DNA from: Microglena sp. YARC
Taxonomy: Eukaryota > Chlorophyta > Chlorophyceae > Chlamydomonadales > Chlamydomonadaceae
Reading direction: 5' to 3'
Assembly: GCA_022414725.1 (NCBI GenBank)
Contig: CM039465.1
Location: 45,912,640 to 45,976,639 of the forward strand
DNA: 64,000 nucleotides
The position numbers and the translations under genes are program-made. The notes beneath the pieces are model-generated. The model ran no database searches. It was given only the letters and a program-made list of their open reading frames with translations, and was not told the origin of the DNA. The first letter of the stretch is position 1; the number at the start of each line of letters is the position of its first letter. Below, one piece after another: positions 1 to 9,900 of the stretch.

Positions 1-96
1 CGCACCCCTTCCCACCCCATTCCCAGCCCATCCCACCCCATTTCCAACCCCTCCTTACCCCATTTCCACCCTCCCCACCTATATATTGCAGACCTC

Positions 97-907
97 GTGG
101 CCGATGCCACCATGGGAGGCGCTGGCAGAAAGCTGACGAAGAAAGGTGATGCTTCTGCAGCCATGGTGGCGGCGATCAACCCCATCCTGTCTGCTTCCCA
201 GAGTGTCCAGAAGCAGGCTCAGGAGCTGAGCTCCAAGATCGACATCATTATTAACGATGCTCTCGCCCTGAGTGAGACAGCTATCGTGGACGGCAACGCA
301 AACCACGCAGCCTCCGTCGAACACATCATCGATGCTATGGAGGCCCAGAACCAGAACGATTTCTATCAGTATTCCTCGGAGGCGAAGGACAGCAGCGTAG
401 ATCTTGCCCTGACTGCCATTCAGCTTCCTAAAACTATGGTTACTTCCACTCAATTGGTTAGTGACCAGATCAGTGACATCAGTGGCGCCCTCCACGCTCT
501 CTCATTGCGGATCAACAAGGTGGAGAGAGATCTGAACAGATTTAAGAAGCTGTACCCAGGTTGGACCTTAGACCCAACCTGCACCGTGGCTGTGTTGACC
601 ATTACTTTGAACATCCAGACAGCCAATTCTGTACCGGCTAAGGGTGCGTCTGCGGCCTCTACTGTGGAAGCTGGGTTTCAAGCTGATATCAAGAAGTTGC
701 AGGATCTGAGTGATGCTTTGAACAAGGACATTGTAACGATGCTGTGGTGGTGGTGGTGGACAAGTGGTGAGTTCAGGGCTCTGGTCTGGAAGTGATGAGT
801 TCAGGCCTCTAGTTTGGGTTTAGGGATTTACCGTAACGAGGACATACGTTAGATACTGGTTTCTGGGTTTAGTTGCAGGAGCTTACGCATTGGACAGGGA
901 TATCAGA
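97..907 (+). CDS. Unrecognised alanine-rich helical protein, left-arm copy (partial, spliced)
   Basis: Main exon 92-766 follows an acceptor (ttgcag) and ends at a donor (gtgagt, 767). A 29-nt exon at 879-907 would continue in phase (acceptor ttgcag, donor gtgaag). The frame is open for about 223 codons and is conserved with the right-arm copy through mostly silent or conservative changes, which supports real past coding. The product is rich in Ala, Ser, Asp and Lys, looks mostly helical (for example QELSSKIDIIINDALALSE) and has one Cys-containing hydrophobic stretch after PGWTLDP. No family is recognised. The right copy starts with ATG where this copy has GTG at 97; the next in-frame ATG here is at 112 in a good context (ACCATGG). 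A GTG-type expansion just before the donor inserts five Trp codons absent from the other copy. Further 3' exons were not identified. It may be a gene of a mobile element. Confidence 0.5.
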
Positions 908-945
908 GTGAAGTGGTGAAGTGGTGAGTCCAGAGCTCTGATTGG
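760..945 (+). repeat. Donor-edge echoes after the arm-gene exon
   Basis: The sequence around the donor (caagtggtgagttcagggctct) recurs in altered form at about 789 (gaagtgatgagttcaggcct) and about 917 (gaagtggtgagtccagagct). The right arm has the same three copies. This is a small example of the exon-edge duplication seen all over the window. Confidence 0.6.
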
Positions 946-1085
946 GTTTAGATTGGAGTGCAGCTGCATCCAAACTGAGCCCCGTTACACATATTCACTC
1001 ACATACATTCACATACACACATTCACATGCACGCGGAGCTGGGCCTGGAGTCCTTGCTTGCTTTTTCATATAAACATTTGCAGCC

Positions 1086-1273
1086 TAGGGTACTACTTTT
1101 TGTCAAATTGGTCAGCGCTTAAAGCGCACAACCGTCAAATTGGTCAGCGCTTTCTAGTGCAAAAAGCGCAAAAACTGCGCGCTGCGTCCACAGTGAGCTG
1201 AAAAACTGTGCGAAACGCGCAGTGGGGCTCAAAAAGCGTGTGCGTAAATGCGATGCTGTTTTGTAGTACCCTG
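1086..1273 (+). mobile_element. hAT-type MITE, copy 1
   Basis: Ends are TAGGGTACTAC and GTAGTACCCTG, inverted with one mismatch. The element is flanked on both sides by the identical 8-bp TTGCAGCC (1078-1085 and 1274-1281). An 8-bp duplication with ends starting CAGGG is typical of the hAT superfamily. The interior is made of GC-rich subterminal repeats of the aaaagcgca type and has no coding capacity. The copy in the right arm (39225-39419) sits at the matching site, so the insertion predates the duplication of the arms. Confidence 0.85.
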
Positions 1274-1744
1274 TTGCAGCCTCAACATTTCTAAACCTGG
1301 TTTGTAATTTTTGTTTGTCTTCTCTGCAGGTGGATCGAGCAGGTTCGATTCTAGCACTTTGGTCGCCAAGTGGGTTCCCCTGCCTACGGGTGATGGGTTG
1401 GGCGCTTGGACCTGGAACAGTTTCAACCCCTACACGTGGGCGGGATAATGGGGAGAACCCCTACACCTGTTTGTAACCAAGTTGTGATAACAGCTGAGGA
1501 TAATGGGGGTAACCCCTATTTTTGTTTGTTTACAACAAGCAAGAAAGATTTCGCCTCAAAGAGTAGGAGGAGGGACGGCTGAGAATCCATGGGAGGTAAC
1601 AACCCTGTCCAATCTGGGTTGCTGCGTATTCCCGTAATACGCAAAATCAGGGAGAAGTGGTATGAAAGGGTCCTATCTCCCTCAAATTGCATGGGGATTG
1701 GTACAGCTGAAACTTGAGAGTTGTAGAAAAATGTACACCACTTT

Positions 1745-1767
1745 ATATATATATATATATATATACA

Positions 1768-1826
<59 letters not shown>

Positions 1827-1858
1827 TATATTATATAGTAGTATATATATATTATATA

Positions 1859-1890
<32 letters not shown>
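1745..1890. repeat. (TA)n tract followed by poly-T
   Basis: Almost pure TA dinucleotides followed by about 15 T. It separates the left arm from the LINE remnant. Confidence 0.95.
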
Positions 1891-1898
1891 AATCTTTT

Positions 1899-2567
1899 GA
1901 TTCCAACACTGGCTGGGTTCATGACTTACGTTGTGCCCTCCACAAGCTAGGATCCAGTAAAAACCTCAACATTTTGGAGGCTGTCGATGTTGAAGGTATT
2001 ATGTCTGAAGTTTTAGAGTCATGGAGGTTTAAGTACCCAAGTGACACCAATGCAGTCAGAGACATCCCTGATGAGATAAGGGTTGGCTTTAAACGCCTCC
2101 GATACCAGAAATGGTTCGCAGCCAACAGTAATGATGAGAATGGCTTGATTCCCTTTACATCCGCCTTACATAAGCAGGATCAGATTCGTTCTATAGCACA
2201 GTTTAGAATGGGTTCCCATCGGCTGAACACAGAAAGAATGAGGGTGGTGGATAAAGCACACATCCCTCGTTCAATGAGACACTGTCAAATGTGTGGGTTC
2301 CAAAAACCTGAGGATGAAATGCATATGTTTGAGTGCCCTTTTTATAATGATATTCGCCTCCGCTACCAGAAGCTGTTTACAGATATTTATAGGCATGTCC
2401 ATGAGGATACCGACTTAACCGTATGGAATGTGGAATTCTGAGATTCCACATTCAGAACCTTCATGAATGGAAATGGCACCAAGACGTTTTGGAGCAACCT
2501 AGCTGACTATTTTTCTACTTGTAGAAGAGCAAGACAGGAAGCCCTGGACTGCTTAGTGGCACCGTAA
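1899..2567 (+). pseudogene. 3' end of a LINE (non-LTR retrotransposon) reverse transcriptase, dead
   Basis: An open frame begins right after the poly-T tract at GAT TCC and reads to TAA at 2565, interrupted by one in-frame TGA at 2439. The encoded segment has the features of the C-terminal tail of LINE reverse transcriptases: a basic region, RYQKWF, a 'HRLNTERMRV' segment, and the CCHC-like motif C-Q-M-C followed by EDEMHMFECPFY. No polymerase catalytic region (YXDD) is present, so this is a 5'-truncated fragment. The same domain occurs in the - strand remnant at 45467-46321, but the two are clearly different families (low identity). Family assignment rests on the motif and surrounding pattern, not on a search. 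Confidence 0.75.
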
Positions 2568-2714
2568 TTTATTATCCCTTTTTTCTTCTTGTGACTTCTC
2601 ATTTGTTAGCTTCTTACCTCCGCCACTGTAAGTGGTTGAGATCTGGGTCCTGCTCTAGGGGGTTTAATACCTACGCCACCAAAACGGTGGTTGGGAGTTT
2701 GGTTTGTTTGTCCT

Positions 2715-2860
2715 CGACACACCCCTGATGTAATGGGGTTTTTTGCTTTGTGGGTGCTTTTTCTTTTTGTTAAAAGCACAGAGTCTCATAGTCTCATACA
2801 CCCTCGCGGTGTCAAGTAGACTTAAACATGAAATGTAATGTAACACTCCTGAGTACCGGT
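2715..2860 (-). repeat. Dispersed repeat A, copy 1 (inverted copy at 5490-5592)
   Basis: The block with tttgctttgtgggtgctttt, cagagtctcata and caccctcgcggtgtcaagta recurs in reverse complement at 5490-5592. It is non-coding, and no terminal repeats were resolved. Confidence 0.7.
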
Positions 2861-2879
2861 ATGTACAGAAGACAAGCAC

Positions 2880-3095
2880 GTAAGTTTAGACGGTTGCTTC
2901 CATGCAGCTGTGGACTGTGGAGCACCCTCGCTCCTCCCCCCCTCCACCAAACTAGCTACGCGGCAGATCTAGAGGTGAAAGGCAAAGCTAGCAATGGATG
3001 AAACTGTTGGTGTAGAGACCTGGACACGGCTGCTTTCGGTCTGAGGTAAAACCTTGTCTCACTCCCTGTTTTCCGTGGTTACGCAAATGCCCGGC
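2880..3095 (-). repeat. Dispersed repeat B, copy 1 (others 37440-37740 and 44700-44995)
   Basis: Reverse complement of the segment at 37540-37735 and of a more diverged copy near 44800-44990. Shared landmarks are the blocks around gagacctggacacggctgct, cactccctgttttccgtggt and caccctcgctcctcc. At the other two loci the repeat extends further, to ccagtgttagaagaagaag. Non-coding. Confidence 0.8.
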
Positions 3096-3295
3096 CAGGT
3101 TATCTGCCCTGGGCCGCTGGCGGACACCATCCGCCAGCTAGGTCCGTTATATAGTAGCAGGCCCCCGTGCCGCCATCTCTAGTTGCTACTAATGCAGGCT
3201 AGTCCTTCCTGCTTCTATCTCAACACTGTGTAACAACTGTGTCATTACCTACCGTAGTACCGTGTCTCTGTCCCATCGTCTCTACGAGAAGCAAG

Positions 3296-3515
3296 GAAAA
3301 CTAAAATATGAAGCTAGGGAAACCTGGGACCACGTCTCCTATTCACCACCTGTAGCTAGGGAATATGTAGCTAGGGAAACCTGGGACCACGTCTCCTATT
3401 CACCACCTGTAGCTTGGGAAAATGTAGCTAGGGAAACCTGGTACCATGTATCTTATAGATCCACGTCTCCAATTCACCACCTGTAGCTAGGGAAACCTGG
3501 AACCACGTCTCCTAT
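3296..3515 (+). repeat. Tandem repeat, about 4 diverged units
   Basis: Units share agggaaacctgggaccacgt and ctattcaccacctgtagct. A weak open frame crosses it (METWDHVSYSP-like repeats), but this is a by-product of the repeat and not a gene. 3096-3295 shows nothing else recognisable. Confidence 0.8.
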
Positions 3516-3599
3516 TATACTTGGGTGTGTGTGACCCAGGTCCTTCCGAGGACATGTTTAGGAAGCTGGGGCGCAGGTGGAGGAACATGTTGCGCAGGA

Positions 3600-3850
3600 A
3601 AAATAGTCACACATGCTGACCTGCACCACACGGTATGGTACTGCTTTTATGGTGCTGTATGTTTAGTCACACTTGCTGACCTGCACCGCATGTTATGGCA
3701 CTGCTTTTATGGTGCTGTATGTTGTTACACATGCTGATCTGCACCACACGTTATGGTACTGCTTTTATGGTGCTGTATGTTGTCACACATGCTGACCTGC
3801 ACCACACGTGATGGTACTGGGCAGTTGCTTTTTATGGTGCTGTATGTTTA
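3600..3850 (+). repeat. Tandem repeat of about 60 bp, 4 units
   Basis: Each unit contains gtcacacatgctgacctgca, then tatggtactgcttttatggt and gctgtatgtt. The units have drifted. Confidence 0.85.
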
Positions 3851-4154
3851 AGCATGTCCCTTTAGCCTAACTTGCTACCCCAGGACTGTCATGAATGTAA
3901 CAACGTACACGGTCTAGCCGTTCGTTGTAGCTGAGTGTATAACGCTTCACTTGTCTACTTACTTGATGGGCAATGCAGAGTTGGAAGGGTTTTTTGTTTT
4001 GGGGGAGGGAAAGGAATCCGCTGTGATGACAAGCTGCCTCTGTATAGCAATGATTGCATGAAGAGATTGGACAAGTATATTTGTATAATAAAAAATGTAA
4101 GTCTGACATTACTACCTCTGTGTATCAGTGGTTGCATGAAGAGATTGGATCAAG

Positions 4155-4268
4155 CGAGGGATTATCTTGGGATGGTCATGTTTGCCGGAGAGCGAGGGAT
4201 TATCTTGTGATGATCATGTTTGCCGGGGAGCGAGGGATTATCTTGTGATGATCATGTTTGCCGGCGAA
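4155..4268 (+). repeat. Tandem repeat of about 37 bp, 3 units
   Basis: Units of agcgagggattatcttg followed by tgatgatcatgtttgccgg. 4276-4529 holds nothing recognisable. Confidence 0.8.
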
Positions 4269-4529
4269 GACGGCGAGCAGCCTTCAAGGCTGGAGCCATG
4301 TAACCAAGCTCAAGCTCAAGTTCTACTCCTCCAGTCGTCTCTCAAGTCTCAGCCACCAGCCACGATGGGGTTGGGGGCACTCGATATTCCAGCGTGGCAC
4401 AGCGTGGCACCAAGATAAAGTTCACACTCCGGTATCACTGGCATATTACGCGACGAGGCAGGGCGCAGTGAAAAGCACTCGGTGGCTTGGTGCTATACTA
4501 TTTACCTGGTAGGTAAATCGCTGGGTAAA

Positions 4530-4725
4530 TCTGTTGTATGTATGTATGTTACCGTGCCGGTAATATAGCCCAGGGGTGGGCCAAATAGGCTACAGGGGCC
4601 TGCCCAAACGTGATAGGAAGGGCTTACAAATAAAAAACACTGATGAACTGAACCCCAAACGATCGTTGTACCGACGGGGACCCTGAGTTCGTGGGTAAAT
4701 CGGTTGCTTCGCAGGGATGTTTGTT
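4530..4725 (+). repeat. Dispersed SINE-like repeat C, copy 1
   Basis: A (gtat)n lead followed by a conserved core with aggggtgggccaaataggct, gtgataggaagggctta, tgatgaactgaaccccaaac and cgttgtaccgacgggg. Copies lie at 40710-40865 and 45185-45350, and a short head-only copy at 56885-56925 again follows a (tgta)n tract. Recurring placement after a tetranucleotide tract fits a retroposed short repeat, but no promoter boxes were confirmed. 4726-5318 carries no supported gene. Confidence 0.7.
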
Positions 4726-5318
4726 TCAAATCTGAAAACGGTTTTCTTCTACCATCACGGTTCTAAGCCTCCACCAGGGACAGCGTTTGAGAGCTTTTTA
4801 TAGTTGGTCGGCCTCCTATGGGGGACAGACGTATGTAGTATTTATGCGAAATCGTCACATCGTGACATCTTCAAATCTTCACATTTCCCAAGAATTCCGG
4901 TCAAACTTGCCGGTTAATCAGACTGGCCTGAAATCCAAGCGACTCGTGTTCGATTCCCGTCGGGGGCGGATTACCTCTGAGGGCATTTTTTCGCGTACGT
5001 ATCTCAGGGTTGCTGAAATGCTGACTGTGGAAGCGGCGTTTTCATTTGTCGTTTCCCTACTGTCCTGTGGACGCAATCAAGGGACTTGGAGCATGTCTGC
5101 GATTTCCCCTTGAAAAATTCGTTTCCTCGTGCCTCTCGTAGCTCATTGCATCAGCGCATTGTGCTTGACAGTTGACAAGGAAATCTGCTCTTTCGCACTA
5201 GTTCCTGCTGGTTGCGCAGTATCAACTGTAGCCTCGGGAGTTGCTGTACCTGCCTCTATGGAACTTCGGCAAGTCAGTGAGCTAATAAGATCATTAGCCT
5301 TACAGGCCACCAAGTTGA

Positions 5319-5412
5319 AATGAAATTGAAATTGAATTTGTTACATCCGAGTAATGTACTACTGTGCCACTCTCAGGACGTGAAATTAAGGACACCACTG
5401 CGTACCAAGTTG
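5319..5412 (+). repeat. Dispersed repeat D, copy 1 (other at 9668-9762)
   Basis: The block with gaaattgaaattg, ttgttacatccg, caggacgtgaa and ttaaggacacca is shared with intron 3 of the kinase gene at 9668-9762. Confidence 0.7.
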
Positions 5413-5458
5413 AATAATAATGCCATGCCATGCCATGCCATGCTATATTGATTCTTGA

Positions 5459-5485
5459 CCCCCCCCCCCCCCCCCCCCCCCCCCA
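5459..5485. repeat. Poly-C tract
   Basis: About 26 consecutive C. Long C or G homopolymers recur throughout the window (also near 6903, 13118, 31987, 34798, 46519 and 55457). Their lengths are unlikely to be exact in this assembly. Confidence 0.9.
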
Positions 5486-5489
5486 ATTA

Positions 5490-5592
5490 CATTACATTAC
5501 ATGTTAAAGTCTACTTGACACCGCGAGGGTGTATGAGACTCTGTGCTTTAAACAAAAAGAAAAAGCACCCACAAAGCAAAAATCCCCATATC
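5490..5592 (+). repeat. Dispersed repeat A, copy 2
   Basis: Reverse complement of 2715-2860: tctacttgacaccgcgaggg, gagactctgtgctttaaac and gcacccacaaagcaaaaa. It directly abuts the poly-C tract. Confidence 0.7.
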
Positions 5593-5835
5593 CCCATATC
5601 AAAAAAGCCCATATAAAAAAACCCCAATATTAAATTGTACGGATAAGTAAGCAACTGATTGTGCATCTATGACCAAGGAGGCTACCACTGCTGCTTGACG
5701 AGCATTACACCACCACCGGGGCCGACCTCCAGGGACCCGCCAGGGCACCCTACTATTTTTAGGGCCATTCAGGGTCAAAACCTTTTTGATAGTGGCAAGT
5801 GGGCAAAAACGGGGCCCAAAGTAGTGATCCCTAAA

Positions 5836-6000
5836 CATACCTTGGCGTAGTCACACATCCCTGTTGCTTCGTGTACTTTGCAGTTGGCACTTGGCGTAGT
5901 CACACATCCCTGTTGCTTTGTGTACTTTGCAGTTGGCACTTGGCGCAGTCACACATCCCTGTTGCTTCGTGTACTTTGCAGTTGGCACTTGGCGACCGCA
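5836..6000 (+). repeat. Tandem repeat of 49 bp, 3 units
   Basis: Each unit reads cttggcgtagtcacacatcc then ctgttgcttcgtgtactttg and cagttggca. It contains an acceptor-like tttgcag, but no neighbouring exon was found that it could echo. Confidence 0.85.
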
Positions 6001-6002
6001 CC

Positions 6003-6835
6003 TGCGGGTTACTACTGTTGGTGGGACTGAGGGCCGTGAGCAGTCTTTTTTTCAAATCTGAAAGTTGGTTTTTCTAGCTCTACGGTATTAGGCCTCCTCC
6101 AGAGACAGCGTTATAGTGTTTTATAGCCTGTACAGCTTTTAAAGCTTTTAGGGCCATTTAGAGCAAACAATTTTCTTTTTTCTACATTTGTGTAGCGATA
6201 ATTTCGCTAAAACGGGGTAAAACTAGCGATCCCTGTATATAGCGGGAATAAAACGAGACGAGGCAGGAGACCGAGCAACCGACTTCCGATGATGCGGCGA
6301 GCAGGAAATTACAGAGAAGGAATGAGTATATTTATACTCATCAGTATGAACTGAAAGATATGAAATACGTAAGCATGACTGAAAGAAACTCTATGACAAC
6401 TCAACTCCAGCACACAATCAGAGGTCTTAGTGAAGGACGCGGGGAGGTGAGTCATTCGACAGACTACGGAACAGTGTGCTCCAACAGCTACCAGGCTACC
6501 ACCCCCTTGCTACCAGGCGGGGGTGCCTGGAAGATGGGGCGCCGGGGGCGCCGCGGGGGGGCGCCGGCCGGCGCGCCGGTCAAATGCCCCTGGAAACTGG
6601 GAAACCATTTCCTTTCAGATCATTCCTCCTACCCCTCCTATCCCCACCTCTCACGACACGGACCGACTCCTTACACACTTCTGTTTGCTGCCTTTTTCCG
6701 TTCCCGCTTCCAGCTACTCTCAACGGGTCTGATCGGCTCCGCGGGCAGCCTGCCGCGACTTCCCCCACTCGGGCCCCGAAAAGCTTGGCCGCGTCCCCAC
6801 TCCCCAGGTCGACCCCCCAGCGTGGACCCCTAGAA
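6003..6835 (+). other. Upstream region of the NEK kinase gene
   Basis: No supported gene. 6530-6600 is extremely GC-rich with nested palindromes of GGCGCC/GCCGGC type, as in CpG-rich promoter regions, followed by a pyrimidine-rich stretch up to the start codon. A TAG lies three bases before the ATG at 6836, so the reading frame cannot extend upstream without splicing. Promoter identity is an inference from position only. Confidence 0.35.
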
Positions 6836-6904
6836 ATGGATGGCTACATTCAAGAAGAGCAGATCGGCAAGGGGAGCTATGGGAAGGTGTTCAAGGTGAG
6901 ACCG

Positions 6905-6942
<38 letters not shown>

Positions 6943-9900
6943 ATACCTACCCACCACCACCCACACCACCACCACTACCGGTATGGTACCACTACCCAAC
7001 CACCCACTCACCCACATCCACACATCACCCCCAACCTCCCATGCCCAACCCTCCTTCAGGGGTGGGAACCCACGCAGTGAAACAGCCCTCCCCTCCTCCT
7101 CCTCTCCCCCCCCCCCCCCCCCGCCACCCAGCCCCCCCGCCCCCCCCCCCACCACCACACCACCACCACCACCAAACCACCAAACCAGCCCCCCCACCCC
7201 TTCCCCCACCCCACACCCTCACCCCACCCTTACCCCCACCCTTCCAGGTGAAGAGCAAATTCGACCACGAGGTCCTTGTGATGAAGAAGATAGCCATGGA
7301 AGGGACTCCAGCAGCAGACACAGAGGCATCTGTAAGGGAGGCCAACTTGCTCGCACTGCTCCGCCACCCGCACATTGTCCCCTATCGCGAGTTCTTCACG
7401 CACCCTGATGGGGATATGTGTCTAGTGATGGCTCACTGTGAGGGGGGGGACCTGCACAAGCACATCAAACGACTCACGTGAGTAGTCTTGTAGCCACACA
7501 TCAAGTACACAACTAACACCTGCCCACACATCTACCTACACAGCAGTCATACTCCCCCACCCACTCCCCCCCACACTCTTCCACACTCACACTTCCCCCA
7601 CCGACTCCCACACCCACTCTTCCACTCCCCACTCCCCCACACACAATCCCCCCCCCCCACACACACCAACCCCCCCCCCCCCCACACACACACACACTCA
7701 CCCATCCACTACCACACTCACACTCACACTACCATCAAGTACAAAACTGACACCTACTCACACATCTACCTGCACATCAAACGACTCACGTGAGTAGTCA
7801 TACTCCCCCCCACACCCACTCCCACAAACACTCTTCCACACACACACTCTTCCACACACACACACTCTTCCATACACACCCCTCCCCCCTCCCCCCTCCT
7901 CCCCCCCAACACACACCCTAACTCCCCCAAACACACACACTCCCCCCACCCCACCCCAACCCACCACCACCACCACCGTACACACTACCACACTCACACT
8001 CCCATGAAGTACACTACTGACACCTACTCACACACCTACCTACGCATCACACAACTCACGTGAGTAGTTACCTACGTGGGTATACCCACACATCAAGTAA
8101 AGTACTTACACCTACTCACACATTTACCTAAACATCAAACGACTCAAGTGAGAAGTCATCCACACACACTCCCCACACACTCTCCCCCCCACACTCTTCC
8201 ACACCATGCAACAACGTTCGTGACCATGTGTCTTATCCTCACAATATGCACCACTTGTAGGCGAGCAGAAGAATCGGTGGAAGAAGAGTTATCAAGGGAG
8301 TGGCTCAAGCACTCAACAATGTTCGTGACCATGTGTCTTATCCTCACAATATGCACCACTTGCAGACGGGCAGAAGAATCGGTGGAAGAAGAGATAGCAT
8401 GGGAGTGGCTTGTACAGCTTCTACTGGCGCTGTCGTACTGCCACTCCAAGAAGATCCTTCACCGTGATGTGAAGACGCAGAACATTTTCATTTCAGAGGG
8501 CAAGGTTCTGCTTGGAGACTTTGGATTGGCAAAGCAATTGCAACGCACACTAGAGATGGCGCGGACACCAATTGGCACCCCCTACTACATGTGAGTGACT
8601 TGCCAATCTCAAACTTAATCACTATTCCATTCTTAAATTCCTCCCATCCTAGAGCTGATGCGCACACCAATCAGCACACACTACTACATGTGAGTGGCTT
8701 GCCAATCTCAAACTTAATCACTATTCCATTCTTAAATTCCTCCCATCCTAGAGCTGATGCGCACACCAATCAGCACACACTACTACATGTGAGTGACTTG
8801 TCAATTTCAAACTTAAAGTCAAACGCGAACTATATGTGAGCGCCACCCGTCCCAGAGATGGCACGCACACCAATCGGCACCCCTACTACATGTGAGTGAC
8901 TCGTAAAACTTTAACTTTACGCGAATGATATCTAAGTGACCATCAAAATTCGGAATCAAAATTTGGAATCAAAATTAAACTATGTTAGTGCTATGCACCC
9001 TAAAGATGGCACGCACATCAATCGGCACCCCCTGCTATGTGTGAGTCTTTTGCCATTCTGAAAGTTCAATTTTATGCAAGTGCCACGCACACTAGTGATG
9101 ACACGAATACCAATTGTCATTCCATACTACACGTGAGTGACTTTCGAAACTCAAACATGAACTCTATGCAAGGGCCATGCACACTAGAGATGTCACGCAC
9201 ACCAAGCAGCACCCCATACTACATGTGAGTGACTCGTAAAACTTAAACTAGACGTGAATGACATCTAAGTGACCATCAAAATTTGGAATCAAAATCAAAC
9301 CATGTTAGTGCTATGCACCCTAAAGATGGCACACACACCAATCGTCATTACCTCCTATATGGGAATGACTAGCACAAAACAAAGTTGAACTATATGCAAG
9401 TGACACAAACACTAGAGATGGCACACACACCAATCGTCGTTACCTACTACATGGGAATGACTAGCAAAAAACAAAATATAACTAAATGCAAGTGACACAA
9501 ACACTAGAGATGGCAAAAACACCAATCGTCATTCCATACTACACGTGAGTGACTTTCGAAACTCAAACATCAACTATATGCAAGGGCCACGCACACTAGT
9601 GATGGCACAAACACCAATCGGCACACCCAACTACATGGGCGTGACTTGCCAATCTCAAACTTGAACTATTGAAATTGAAATTGAAATTGTTACATCCGTG
9701 TAATACCATTACTCACAGGACGTGAAGTTAAGGACACCATAGCGTAAGCCGGAGCTAGCCATAGTCACCATAACCTTGAACTCTATAATATGAATCCCAC
9801 ACACACTTGAGATTGAGTGCACACCAATCGGCACCTCATCCTACATGTGAGTGACTGAATAAACTCAAATTTGAACTATATGCAAGTGCCACACACACTA

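Larger units (their letters stand above)
1..1743 (+). repeat. Left arm of a long inverted repeat (partner 38755-40640)
   Basis: The whole segment from the window edge to about 1743 matches the reverse complement of 38755-40640, including the coding exon, its downstream introns, the hAT MITE and the terminal block around 1560-1740. Similarity stops at the (TA)n tract on this side and at a T/C-rich tract on the other. The arms differ by scattered substitutions and small indels, so they are old copies and not an assembly duplicate. A third, partial copy of the inner end lies at about 45040-45150, which suggests a dispersed element and not a unique inversion. No terminal inverted repeat or target-site duplication of the arm itself could be seen, because the left arm runs off the window. 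Confidence 0.85.

Noticed and set aside
4915..4985. tRNA or tRNA-derived SINE (tgttcgattcccgtcggggg resembles a T-arm / B box)
   Set aside because: The T stem pairs poorly and no acceptor stem, A box or anticodon arm could be built; at most a tRNA-like fragment.
4787..5323. Two + strand frames of 108 and 64 codons
   Set aside because: No domain, no splice context, no second copy; composition not distinct from intergenic sequence.
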